This document shows, in pieces, positions 8,897-16,346 of a stretch of DNA of 64,000 nucleotides; within the stretch, counting starts at the first letter, position 1, and each line of letters starts with the position of its first letter. Source of the stretch: Delftia tsuruhatensis (lineage in GTDB: Bacteria > Pseudomonadota > Gammaproteobacteria > Burkholderiales > Burkholderiaceae_C); assembly GCF_903815225.1 (NCBI RefSeq), contig NZ_LR813084.1, positions 3,948,501 to 4,012,500 of the forward strand, in the 5' to 3' direction. The translations under genes and the position numbers were made by a program. Under the pieces are notes generated by a model. It made no database searches, was not told where the DNA came from, and worked only from the letters and a program-made list of their open reading frames with translations.

Positions 8897-8908
8897 TAGT
8901 TACATTCC

Positions 8909-10249
8909 ATGCCTGCATCTCCCGTGGCACTTCTGGCCGGACAACTGGCCGCCGACATCCGCACCGGTCGGCTCGCCCCCGGCGCCCTGCTGCCCACGCA
9001 CCGTGATCTGGCGGCCCGCCATGGCTTGGCCGTGGCCTCGGCCAGCAAGGTCTATGCACAGTTGCGCAAGCTGGGCCTGGTCATCGGCGAGACCGGACGT
9101 GGCACTTTCGTGCGCGACAGGCCGCAGCAGCGCGAATGGGACAGTGGCGACGAAGCCCGCCTGAGCGCGTCCGCGGCCGAACTGTCCTTCAACCACCCGG
9201 TCTGGCCCGGGCAGGCCGAGATGCTGCGCGCCATGCTGCGCGAGCTGGCGGCCGGCGGCGACCTGGCCGCCCTCATGCACCAGCAGCCACCGGGGGGGCG
9301 CCTGCACGAGCGGCGCATCGTTGCCGACTTTCTTGCCCGCGAGCGCGGCCTGACCGCCGAGCCCGAGCGCATCTTCCTGGTCAACGGCGCACAGCAGGGC
9401 CTGGACATGGCCGTGCGCGCCCTGCTCAAGCCGGGCGATGCCGTCGCCGTGGATGCGCTGACCTATCCGGGCTTCAGGATGCTGGCCGATCTCCAGCAAC
9501 TGGCACTGCGGCCCGTGCCTTGCCTGGAGGACGGCCCCGACCTCGATGCGCTGGATGCACTGTGCGCACGCCGCCGCATCCACGCCATCTATTGCATGCC
9601 GACGCTGCACAACCCGCTGGGATGGGTGATGCCGCTGGCCCGGCGCAGGCGCCTCGTGGACATCGCGCGGCGCCACGATTGCCTGCTGATCGAGGATGCC
9701 GCCTATAACTATCTGGCCGGCCGGGCCCCTCCCCCGCTGGCGGCGCTGGCGCCCGAGCTTTGCCTGCATGTCTCCAGCCTCTCCAAGAGCCTGGCCAGCG
9801 GGCTGCGCTTCGGCTTCATCGTGGTGCCAGAGGCCTGGACAGGCCGTGTCAAGGCCGTGGTCCGTGCCAGCCACTGGAGCATGCCCGGCCTGGTCACGGC
9901 CATGGCCACGCGCTGGATGGCCAGTGGCGCAGTGGGCCGGCAGGAGCAATTCATGCGCAGCGAAGCCCGGCGCAGGCAGGCCATTGCGCGCAGGCTGCTG
10001 TCAGGCATGGATGTGGTCGGGCATCCGGCATCGCTGTTCCTGTGGCTGCGCCTGCCCGAGCCATTGCGAATGGACCGGGTGGCCACGGCACTGGCCGGGC
10101 AAGGCATCGCCGTCTCGCAGGCCCGGGCCTATGCGACGACAAGGCATGCGCCCCACGCACTGCGCCTGGGCCTGAGTTCGGTGCCGCTGCCGGAGCTGGG
10201 CCCCGTGCTGCAGCAGCTGCGGGACACTGTGGAAGGGCTGGCGCCCTAG
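8909..10249 (+). CDS. MocR-family GntR/aminotransferase regulator
   Basis: This 446-residue protein has the two-part MocR layout. An N-terminal winged helix (about residues 1-70) includes GALLPTHRDLAARHGLAVASASKVYAQL. A fold-type I aminotransferase-like domain follows, with the PLP-lysine region SSLSKSLASGLRFGF. LLIEDAAYNY carries the PLP-ring Asp. MocR proteins use PLP or an aldimine as effector and bind divergent promoters. The nearest divergent gene is the PaaI thioesterase, and repeated TGTCCT elements fill the gap between them. The effector is unknown. The ATG at 8909 gives MPASPVALL. The stop lies 16 bp before the end of the convergent DUF3820 gene. Confidence 0.88.
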   Translation: MPASPVALLAGQLAADIRTGRLAPGALLPTHRDLAARHGLAVASASKVYAQLRKLGLVIGETGRGTFVRDRPQQREWDSGDEARLSASAAELSFNHPVWPGQAEMLRAMLRELAAGGDLAALMHQQPPGGRLHERRIVADFLARERGLTAEPERIFLVNGAQQGLDMAVRALLKPGDAVAVDALTYPGFRMLADLQQLALRPVPCLEDGPDLDALDALCARRRIHAIYCMPTLHNPLGWVMPLARRRRLVDIARRHDCLLIEDAAYNYLAGRAPPPLAALAPELCLHVSSLSKSLASGLRFGFIVVPEAWTGRVKAVVRASHWSMPGLVTAMATRWMASGAVGRQEQFMRSEARRRQAIARRLLSGMDVVGHPASLFLWLRLPEPLRMDRVATALAGQGIAVSQARAYATTRHAPHALRLGLSSVPLPELGPVLQQLRDTVEGLAP

Positions 10250-10265
10250 AGCGTGTTATGCACTT

Positions 10266-10511
10266 TTACGAACCCGCGTTGGCTCCGCGCGCTGTGTCAC
10301 GCAGCGGCTGCAGCAGGTGCGACAGCCCGTTGTGGTCCAGCTCCCGCATCAGCGCCAGCAACTGGCCCAGCTCGCCCTTGGGAAAGCCCTCGCGCGCAAA
10401 CCAGTGGAGATAGTTGCCGGGCAGGTCGGCGATCAGCCGCCCCTTGTACTTGCCATAGGGCATTTGCACCTGCACCAGCTTTTGCAGCATTTCGGAGTCC
10501 ATGGCCGCCAT
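10266..10511 (-). CDS. DUF3820 family protein
   Basis: This small protein (81 residues from the ATG at 10511) is built around MPYGKYKGRLIADLPGNYLHWF, the signature of the DUF3820 family. Similar modules occur beside or inside some nucleases, but no biochemical role is established to my knowledge. The second half, FPKGELGQLLALMRELDHN, is also conserved in the family. An alternative ATG at 10502 begins MDSEMLQ and is equally plausible because no clear ribosome site marks either. The frame is open further upstream (to 10574), but those residues look unlike the family. It is convergent with the MocR gene and divergent from the MetQ-like gene. Confidence 0.8.
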   Translation of the reverse strand: MAAMDSEMLQKLVQVQMPYGKYKGRLIADLPGNYLHWFAREGFPKGELGQLLALMRELDHNGLSHLLQPLRDTARGANAGS

Positions 10512-10699
10512 GGTACGCGCGGCCGCATCGCAGGAATCTGCATAAAAAACCACAGCCTTATAACCAAATAGCAAAATTGTTCATCGCGGCCGCTGGCGCC
10601 GCACTAGACTATGCGCCTGCCTGCCGTGCAGCCCGACATAGAACCATTCGACCGGGCCTGCGGCGTTTTTTGCAACCCGTTGAAGAAAGTCCTTCGGTC

Positions 10700-11485
10700 A
10701 TGTTGAAGAAAGCCCTCTCCGCAATCGCGATTGCCACGCTGGCCCTGACGGCCCAGGCCGCCGACGTGCTCAAGATCGGCGCCACCGCCGTGCCCCATGC
10801 AGAAATCCTCAACCACATCAAGCCGGCGCTGAAGGCCCAGGGCATCGATCTGCAGATCAAGGAATTCAGCGACTACGTGCAGCCCAACGCGGCCGTCGAG
10901 GACAAGCAGCTGGACGTGAACTTCTTCCAGCACCAGCCCTACCTGGACAGCTACAACAAGGACCGCAAGACCTCGCTGGTGGCCGTGCCCAACGGCAAGG
11001 TCCATGTCGAGCCCTTCGGCGGCTACTCGCAGAAGATCAAGAACATCAAGGATCTGAAGGACGGCGCCACCATCGCCATCCCCAACGACCCCTCCAACGG
11101 CGGTCGTGCCCTGATCCTGCTGGCCAAGAACGGCCTGATCGAACTCAAGGACCCCAAGAGCCTGACGCCCACGCCGCTGGACATCGCCAAGAACCCCAAG
11201 AAGCTCAAGTTCAAGGAACTGGAAGCCCCCCTGCTGCCGCGCGCGCTGGGTGACGTGGACCTGGCCCTGATCAACACCAACTACGCCATCGAGGCCAAGC
11301 TCAACCCGACCAAGGATGCGCTGTTCATCGAAGGCGCCGACTCGCCTTACACCAACATCCTGGTGTCGCGCCAGGACCGCGCCAACGATCCCAACATCGC
11401 CAAGCTGGTCAACGTCCTGCACACGCCTGACGTGAAGAAGTTCATCCTCGAGAAGTACAAGGGCGCCGTCGTTCCGGCCTTCTGA
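10700..11485 (+). CDS. metQ: MetQ/NlpA-family substrate-binding protein
   Basis: This 261-residue receptor belongs to the NlpA family, whose members deliver methionine or related compounds to a MetNI ABC transporter. Family landmarks are IGATAVPHAEIL, EFSDYVQPNAAVEDKQLDVNFFQH, IPNDPSNGGRAL, LPRALGDVDLALINTNYA and a C-terminal KKFILEKYKGAVVPAF. The signal peptide ends ALTAQAAD and has no lipobox cysteine, so it should be a soluble periplasmic protein rather than the usual lipoprotein. No metN or metI lies nearby, so the partner permease must be elsewhere. GAAGAAAG precedes the ATG at 10700. The frame runs open upstream to 10253, but only this start gives a signal peptide. A strong terminator follows. 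Confidence 0.92.
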   Translation: MLKKALSAIAIATLALTAQAADVLKIGATAVPHAEILNHIKPALKAQGIDLQIKEFSDYVQPNAAVEDKQLDVNFFQHQPYLDSYNKDRKTSLVAVPNGKVHVEPFGGYSQKIKNIKDLKDGATIAIPNDPSNGGRALILLAKNGLIELKDPKSLTPTPLDIAKNPKKLKFKELEAPLLPRALGDVDLALINTNYAIEAKLNPTKDALFIEGADSPYTNILVSRQDRANDPNIAKLVNVLHTPDVKKFILEKYKGAVVPAF

Positions 11486-11501
11486 TCCGGACTGCCCGAA
11501 A

Positions 11502-11536
11502 GAAGAAAGCGCCGCATGCCGGCGCTTTCTTCATGG
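11502..11536. terminator. Rho-independent terminator after metQ-like gene
   Basis: GAAGAAAGCGCCG (11502-11514) pairs perfectly over 13 bp with 11520-11532 around a five-base loop. The 3' arm carries CTTTCTTC. It lies between the convergent metQ-like and rhtA genes and should serve both directions. Confidence 0.85.
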
Positions 11537-11553
11537 CGCAAGCTGCCAGCCCG

Positions 11554-12456
11554 TCAACTGGCGGGCGTGGCGTCCACCGGTGCCTTCGCAGCCGATGACG
11601 GTCGCGTGATCGCGCTGCCCATGGCCGCACCCATGATGCAGGCGATGGCCAGCCACTGCGTGCCGATCAGTTGCTCGTGCAGCAGCAGCATGCCCATGAG
11701 TGCCGCGATGGCCGGCTCCGTGGCCAGGGCGATGCCGAAGGTGGCAGGCGGCAGCCGGCGCAGCGCCAGCATTTCCAGTGTGTAGGGCAAGGCACTGGAG
11801 ATCGCGGCCACCATCAGGCCGAACAGCAGCACGGATGGCTGCAGCAGCTTGAAGCCCGCCTCGGCCACGCCGAAAGGCACGACTACCATGGCCGCGAACA
11901 GCAGCCCCAACGACACCGCCTGCCCGCTGGGCACGCTGCCCAGGCGCTGGCCGAGCAGGATGTACAGCGCCCAGCAGATGGCCGCCCCCGTCGCGCAGGC
12001 GATGCCCACCGGATCCAGCACCAACTGGCCAGCCCCCGAGCCCCCCAGCGGCAGGATCAGCGCCAGGCCCACGACAGCCAGCGCCAGCCAAACGAAGTCC
12101 ACCGGACGGCGTGAGTGGTAGATGGCCACGGCCAGAGGGCCCGAGAACTCGATGGCCACGGCCAGGCCAAAGGGAATGGTGCGCAGCGCCATGTAGAACA
12201 GCAGGTTCATGGCCCCCAGGGCCACGCCGAAACGCAGCAGCGCCCAGGCCTGCGCACGCCCCAGCGGCCAGCGCCAGGGCCGCCAGACGGCCACCAGGAT
12301 CAGGGCCGCGAAGCCCACGCGCAGCGCCGAGGTGCCCTGGGCGCCCAGCACGGGAAAAAGCTGCTTGGCCAGCGAGGTGCCGACGCCCAGCGACGTGACC
12401 GAGCCCAGCACGGCCAGCAGCGGCCAGACACGGGTCCATGGGGTGTTTGTTGTCAT
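11554..12456 (-). CDS. rhtA: EamA transporter, threonine/homoserine exporter RhtA-like
   Basis: This 300-residue inner-membrane protein has ten predicted spans in two EamA halves. It closely follows the RhtA pattern: TSLAKQLFPVLGAQGTSALR, FYMALRTIPFGLAVAIEFSGPLAVA, SRRPVDFVWLALAVVGL, SSALPYTLEMLALRRLP and a late EPAIAALMGM block. RhtA exports threonine, homoserine and some other amino acids by proton exchange. The gene is divergent from an Lrp/AsnC-type regulator 99 bp away, which is the likely controller. Substrate preference in this organism is inferred from similarity only. The C-terminal tail after the last span is short and Ala-rich. Confidence 0.88.
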   Translation of the reverse strand: MTTNTPWTRVWPLLAVLGSVTSLGVGTSLAKQLFPVLGAQGTSALRVGFAALILVAVWRPWRWPLGRAQAWALLRFGVALGAMNLLFYMALRTIPFGLAVAIEFSGPLAVAIYHSRRPVDFVWLALAVVGLALILPLGGSGAGQLVLDPVGIACATGAAICWALYILLGQRLGSVPSGQAVSLGLLFAAMVVVPFGVAEAGFKLLQPSVLLFGLMVAAISSALPYTLEMLALRRLPPATFGIALATEPAIAALMGMLLLHEQLIGTQWLAIACIMGAAMGSAITRPSSAAKAPVDATPAS

Positions 12457-12555
12457 GGCGCGTACGATATTGCAGGCAAGCGCCAGAAATTACTCGTTTT
12501 TCAGCCCCCGGACGCAAGTTTCGCTCGTTCGGGCCGCTTTTTTCCGATTCCGACC

Positions 12556-13053
12556 ATGCCTGCCATCTCCCTTGATGCCTTTGACCGCGCCATTCTCGAC
12601 ATCCTGCAGCGCGACAACCTCACGCCCCAGAGGCTGATCGCCGAGAAAGTGCACCTGTCGGCTCCCGCCGTGCAGCGGCGCATCAAGCGGCTGCACGAAC
12701 TGGGGGTGATCGCCGCCAACATCGCCGTCGTCGATCCGGTGCGCGTCGGTCGGCCGCTCACCGTGCTCATCAGTGTGCAACTGGCCAACGAACGCCCTGA
12801 CCTGTCCCTGGCGTTTCGCGCACGTGTGGCACGCGAGGCCGCCGTGCAGCAGTGCTACTACGTGACCGGTGAAGCCGACTATTCATTGATCGTCACGGCT
12901 GCCGATATGGAGGAGTACCAGGCGCTGGCGACACGGCTGTTCGCGGGGGATGACAACATCCGCCGCTACACCACGTCGATCGCGCTGGAACGCCTCAAGA
13001 CCGGGCTGCAGTTGCCGTTGGCAGAACACATGCACGACAATGAAACAATTTGA
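12556..13053 (+). CDS. Lrp/AsnC-family transcriptional regulator
   Basis: This 165-residue regulator has an N-terminal helix-turn-helix: LDAFDRAILDILQRDNLTPQ, then LSAPAVQRRIKRLHELGVI, which carries the recognition helix. A RAM/AsnC effector-binding domain follows (VQQCYYVTGEADYSLIVTAADMEEYQ). Lrp-type proteins sense amino acids and often control adjacent exporters, here the divergent rhtA. The ATG at 12556 gives MPAISLDAFDRAIL, the usual family start, although the frame is open far upstream. A small gene of unknown function begins 31 bp downstream and may be cotranscribed. A second exporter/regulator pair (lysE/argP) lies about 1 kb further on. Confidence 0.92.
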   Translation: MPAISLDAFDRAILDILQRDNLTPQRLIAEKVHLSAPAVQRRIKRLHELGVIAANIAVVDPVRVGRPLTVLISVQLANERPDLSLAFRARVAREAAVQQCYYVTGEADYSLIVTAADMEEYQALATRLFAGDDNIRRYTTSIALERLKTGLQLPLAEHMHDNETI

Positions 13054-13084
13054 CACATCTCATTCATAAAATCGGGAGACACCA

Positions 13085-13393
13085 ATGAGCGCACCTTCTC
13101 CGGACAGCATGGCCCGCCTCGTCGCCACGCGCACGCTCGACAAATACGAACGCGACTACTACCCCAAGCGCGACCGCATCACCATCTCTTTCCGGGGCGA
13201 CCTGGCCGAGCGCTACCAGTACGACAAGATCCGCCCGCTGTCCCAGGCGCAGCGCCACGGACACCGGATCGTCATCGAGGCCGAAAGCCAGAAGACCGGC
13301 GCCACGGGCCACTACTGCATCGAATGCAACAGCTGGAACCTCATCGAGGCCGTGGGAACCTGGGCTCCGGGCGAGGAGGAGCAGGCGGGCTGA
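13085..13393 (+). CDS. Conserved hypothetical protein, 102 aa
   Basis: I do not recognise a named family. The 102-residue protein is hydrophilic, with no signal peptide or membrane span. It has a charged central region (KYERDYYPKRDRITISFRGDLAERYQYDKIRP) and a C-terminal HYCIECNSWNLIEA segment containing two cysteines (CIEC), which could bind metal. It ends in an acidic tail. GGGAGA lies 5-10 bases before the ATG, so expression is credible. It follows the Lrp-type regulator by 31 bp on the same strand. The convergent lysE gene ends only 25 bp beyond its stop. The codon use matches the neighbouring genes. Confidence 0.7.
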   Translation: MSAPSPDSMARLVATRTLDKYERDYYPKRDRITISFRGDLAERYQYDKIRPLSQAQRHGHRIVIEAESQKTGATGHYCIECNSWNLIEAVGTWAPGEEEQAG

Positions 13394-13418
13394 GCCTCCC
13401 TTTCCCGCCCGTGCGGCC

Positions 13419-14066
13419 TCAGGTGCCCACGGGCGCCATGGCGCTGGAGGCCACCCACCAGGCCAGCGCCAGCATCATCACACCCGTCAGGCCATCGAGG
13501 ATCCGCCATGCGCGCGGCTTCTCGAACAGCCGCTTCATGCGGCGCCCCGCGAAGGCCAGCAGCACGAACCACGACAGGCTGGCCGAGGCCGCACCGATGA
13601 CATAGACCCACTTGAGCGCGCCTTCCTGGCGCGCGCCTATCGAGCCCATCAACAGCACCGTGTCCAGGTAGACATGGGGATTGAACAGGGTGATCACGGC
13701 CAGCGTGGACAGCACGCCCAGCAGCCCGCGCGGCGCCAGTTGCCCCGTCGAGGCCAGTTGCGCATCGGGCGCCAGGGCCATGCGCCACAACGCCATCAGC
13801 CCGTAGGCCAGCAGGAACAGGGCACCGCCCAGGGTCAGGTAGCGGGCCAGGTCGGGGTTGCTGCCCAGCAGTTGCGCCATGCCCGCGACACCCACGCCGA
13901 TGAGCACCACGTCGCTGGCCACGCACCAGGCCACGCAGGCGCGCACATGCTGGCCATGCACGGCCTGGCGCAGCACATAGAGGTTCTGGGCGCCGATGGA
14001 GACGATGAGCGAAAGGCACACCGTGAAGCCGGCCAGCCAGGAAGATGAAGCATTTGCAGTCCACAT
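13419..14066 (-). CDS. lysE: LysE/ArgO-family basic amino acid exporter
   Basis: This 215-residue membrane protein has about six spans and the LysE-family start GFTVCLSLIVSIGAQNLYVLRQ. It also has the conserved FNPHVYLDTVLLMGSIGA block and the C-terminal RILDGLTGVMMLALA span. LysE/ArgO proteins export lysine and arginine (and toxic analogues) from the cytosol. The gene is divergent from an ArgP/LysG-type LysR regulator, the classic arrangement for this exporter. A 30-bp imperfect palindrome in the short shared gap is a strong candidate operator. The exact substrate, lysine versus arginine, cannot be told from sequence alone. Confidence 0.9.
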   Translation of the reverse strand: MWTANASSSWLAGFTVCLSLIVSIGAQNLYVLRQAVHGQHVRACVAWCVASDVVLIGVGVAGMAQLLGSNPDLARYLTLGGALFLLAYGLMALWRMALAPDAQLASTGQLAPRGLLGVLSTLAVITLFNPHVYLDTVLLMGSIGARQEGALKWVYVIGAASASLSWFVLLAFAGRRMKRLFEKPRAWRILDGLTGVMMLALAWWVASSAMAPVGT

Positions 14067-14090
14067 GGGCAGGATTGTCCGATCGGCAAA

Positions 14091-14120
14091 TGATTAAGTA
14101 AAATTACATTCACTCAATCA
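14091..14120. promoter_or_regulatory. Imperfect 30-bp palindrome, candidate ArgP operator
   Basis: The dyad begins TGATTAAGTA (14091) and ends CACTCAATCA (14120). By hand, 22 of its 30 positions are symmetric, with perfect TGATT/AATCA ends. It is an AT-rich island in the 69-bp gap between lysE and the regulator gene and overlaps where both promoters must lie. LysR proteins commonly bind such interrupted dyads. Confidence 0.65.
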
Positions 14121-14135
14121 AATGAAGAAACACTA

Positions 14136-15041
14136 ATGCTCGACTACGCCGGACTCGAAGCCCTGGCTGCCGTGGTGCGCGAAGGCAGCTTCGAGCGTGC
14201 GGCACGCAAGCTGCACATCACGCCCTCGGCCGTCTCCCAGCGCATCAAGCTGCTGGAGGAGCGCGTGGGCCAGGTGCTGGTGCTGCGTGGCCAGCCCTGC
14301 ACGGGCACGGAGGCCGGTCGCAGGCTGTGCCTGCACGTGGAACAGGTCGCCCTGCTGGAGAACGATCTGCGGCGCAAGAATCCCGAGCTGGTGCCCGAAG
14401 GGCAGATCGCCCTTCCCACGCTCAAGCTCGCCGTCAACGCCGACTCCCTGTCCACCTGGTTCATGGATGCCATGGCCGCCTTCACGCGCGACGGCAACGA
14501 GCTGCTGGACATCAGCATCGACGACCAGGACCACACGGCCAAGCGCATACGCGAGGGCGAGGTGCTGGCTGCGGTCACGGCCACCTCCTCGGCCATCCCG
14601 GGCTGCAACACCTGGCCACTGGGCCGCATGCGCTACGTGGCCGCCGCCAGCCCCGACTTCATCGCCCGCCACCTGCACGGCGGAGCGACGCCCGAGGCCA
14701 TGGCGCGCGCGCCCATGATGAGCTTCGGCCGCAAGGACAGCCTGCAGGACCAGTGGCTGCAGCGCCTGGGCATCGAGGGCAGGCGCAGCACGCCACGCCA
14801 TTTCCTGCCCTCCAACCAGGGCTATACGCGGGCCTGCGAGCTGGGCATGGGCTGGGGCATGCATCCGCCGCTGATGATCGGCGCGCAACTGGCCGAAGGC
14901 AGCCTGGTCGAGCTGTTGCCCGGCAACGACCTGGACATTCCCATGTACTGGGCCCACGCCCGCAACGCCCAGGCCAGCCTGCAGCGCCTGACCGACTGCG
15001 TGATCCAGGCCGCTGCGGCGTGGCTGGAGCCGATGGAGTGA
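14136..15041 (+). CDS. argP: LysR-family regulator of ArgP/LysG type
   Basis: This 301-residue protein has the LysR layout. The N-terminal winged helix is MLDYAGLEALAAVVREGSFERAARKLHITPSAVSQRIKLLEE. A periplasmic-binding-like effector domain follows. LHITPSAVSQRIK and the later SFGRKDSLQDQWLQRLG and FLPSNQGYTRACELGMGWGMHP stretches are characteristic of ArgP (IciA)/LysG proteins. These sense lysine or arginine and activate the exporter gene. The divergent lysE supports this directly. Such proteins usually need the basic amino acid bound to activate the exporter promoter, but that has not been shown here. The ATG at 14136 gives the standard family N-terminus. Confidence 0.92.
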   Translation: MLDYAGLEALAAVVREGSFERAARKLHITPSAVSQRIKLLEERVGQVLVLRGQPCTGTEAGRRLCLHVEQVALLENDLRRKNPELVPEGQIALPTLKLAVNADSLSTWFMDAMAAFTRDGNELLDISIDDQDHTAKRIREGEVLAAVTATSSAIPGCNTWPLGRMRYVAAASPDFIARHLHGGATPEAMARAPMMSFGRKDSLQDQWLQRLGIEGRRSTPRHFLPSNQGYTRACELGMGWGMHPPLMIGAQLAEGSLVELLPGNDLDIPMYWAHARNAQASLQRLTDCVIQAAAAWLEPME

Positions 15042-15072
15042 TGCGCGCCCGGCCAGGTCCGCGCAAGCGCGG

Positions 15073-15612
15073 TCAGGTTCTCCGGGCCGGCTCGCCGGAC
15101 GGCGGGGTCTGGACCGGATCGAGGGGCTGAGGCCGCTGGATGGTGCGAACGGCCGCCCGCACCCGGGTCAGGGTATGGAAGTCCAGCAGGCTGGTGGCCA
15201 TGATGGTTTCCCACATGAAGCAGCCCAGGGCCGAGAGGAACATCAGCACGCCGAAGAGAAATCCCAGCACCGCATAGCCATGGCCGTTGATGCCGTAGGC
15301 CTCGCCCAGGAACAGCAGGGCGATGGTCAGGCCGATGCAAAAGCCGCACAAGGTCAGCAGCCCTATGCAGACATTGGCCAGCCGGCCGCGCTTGCGCAGG
15401 AAGTGCAGTTCCTTGAGGCTGCGGGCGATGAACTCCTCCTCCTGTGGGGAGCGCAGCAGCTCCTCCAGCCGTCGCGCCCGGTCGATGATGCGCGCCAGGC
15501 GCCCGGCCACGGCACCGATCATGCCGGCCACGGCCGTCAGAAAGAACACCGGCGCCAGCGCCAGCTGGATGCTGTGGGTGACGGTGTCGGCGTCAAGTGA
15601 CCAATTGATCAT
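15073..15612 (-). CDS. DUF2721 family membrane protein
   Basis: This 179-residue protein has an N-terminal span (SIQLALAPVFFLTAVAGMIGAVAGRLARIIDRARRLE), a charged cytoplasmic stretch (residues about 50-75), and two adjacent spans (ANVCIGLLTLCGFCIGLTIALLF and YAVLGFLFGVLMFLSALGCF). It ends with a hydrophilic tail. The R-ARIIDR-RRLE pattern after the first span is typical of DUF2721 proteins. No function is established for the family that I know of. The ATG at 15612 is preceded by AGGA and gives MINWSLDADTVTHSIQLA. The frame is open further upstream without conserved content. It is convergent with argP. Confidence 0.82.
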   Translation of the reverse strand: MINWSLDADTVTHSIQLALAPVFFLTAVAGMIGAVAGRLARIIDRARRLEELLRSPQEEEFIARSLKELHFLRKRGRLANVCIGLLTLCGFCIGLTIALLFLGEAYGINGHGYAVLGFLFGVLMFLSALGCFMWETIMATSLLDFHTLTRVRAAVRTIQRPQPLDPVQTPPSGEPARRT

Positions 15613-15946
15613 GCTGTCCTCTGAATGTCCTGCGCCGGGGTCTGCGCGATGCGGCCAGTATTGTCGCGGCAAGCGGGGCTGTCGCGGGCCATCGTGGCTG
15701 CATTTTCGCGCGCCTTGCAGGGCCGGCACATGCCGGACAGCGGTGGCGATGCCGGCACCTGGGGAGGCATGACGCGCTCTGTCGCGGCAGGGCGGTGCCT
15801 GCCGTCGCGCGGCTGAACCGGCTCGGGGTTTGCGCTGCCACAAGCCCCCGGGCCCGCGGCGTTGACCCAGCACAAGCCTCCGGGCGCCAGCCCCGGCGAT
15901 AGTTGGACCGGAACCCCACCGATACCAACAACCGACAGGAGGACTT
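15613..15946. other. Gene-free GC-rich region
   Basis: No gene is supported in these 334 bp. Short direct repeats of TGTCGCGGCA occur (for example near 15661 and 15780) with a related GCTGTCGCGGG copy between them. Promoters for the divergent DUF2721 and DUF3149 genes must lie here. The sequence just before the DUF3149 start ends in a perfect AGGAGG. Confidence 0.5.
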
Positions 15947-16090
15947 GTGAAGCTGATGATCGATCTCTTTTCCACCGACTATGGCCTGATGAGCCTGGGT
16001 GTCATCGTCTTCATCCTGATCATGGCGGGCTTCTTCCTGCGCCTGTTCCTGGGCAAGATGAAGCATGTGGCCAGCGAGCCGCTCGAATGA
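15947..16090 (+). CDS. DUF3149 small membrane protein, 47 aa
   Basis: This short gene encodes 47 residues from a GTG start: an N-terminal KLMIDLFSTDYGLMSLGV, one membrane span (VIVFILIMAGFFLRLFLG) and a short basic-to-acidic tail ending ASEPLE. The sequence matches my memory of DUF3149, small single-span proteins of betaproteobacteria with no known role. A perfect AGGAGG at 15937-15942 lies four bases before the GTG and fixes this start; an internal ATG at 15956 would be 13 bases away. SlyX lies convergent 25 bp downstream. Confidence 0.85.
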   Translation: MKLMIDLFSTDYGLMSLGVIVFILIMAGFFLRLFLGKMKHVASEPLE

Positions 16091-16115
16091 GCGGCCGCCG
16101 GACCGGGGCCCACGC

Positions 16116-16346
16116 TCAATAGTGCGGCGGCAGTTCGTCGCGCAGGTTCGAAGCGCCGGGCGCGGCGCCTTCCGGGACCCGGCGGCGCAGGTCGCGCAGC
16201 TCCTCGATGAGCCGATCGATCTGCTGCTGCTGGCGGTAGATGGTCAGGTTCAGCTGTTCCAGCAGATCGTCGGTGTAGCTGGCCTTGATCTCCAGCTCCA
16301 TCACGCGGGCCTGCAGGGCCTGCACATCCTCATGGCCAGCGCTCAT
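16116..16346 (-). CDS. slyX: SlyX family protein
   Basis: SlyX proteins are small coiled-coil proteins whose cellular role remains unclear. This 76-residue copy has the conserved core ELEIKASYTDDLLEQLNLTIYRQQQQIDRLIEEL followed by the typical C-terminal DELPPHY. The heptad pattern predicts one continuous coiled coil over residues 5-55. Its first bases overlap the last four bases of the upstream aminotransferase gene on the same strand (16343-16346), so the two are translationally coupled. SlyX follows the aminotransferase in this unit. Nothing in the sequence points to a particular partner. Confidence 0.93.
   Translation of the reverse strand: MSAGHEDVQALQARVMELEIKASYTDDLLEQLNLTIYRQQQQIDRLIEELRDLRRRVPEGAAPGASNLRDELPPHY

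Noticed and set aside
11241..11480. Possible ABC transporter genes next to the MetQ-like gene
   Set aside because: Both sides were read; the neighbours are DUF3820 and rhtA, so no MetN or MetI is present.
15625..15816. 63-codon open frame in the DUF2721/DUF3149 gap
   Set aside because: No ribosome site, no domain and unlike neighbours; the gap is better explained as promoters.
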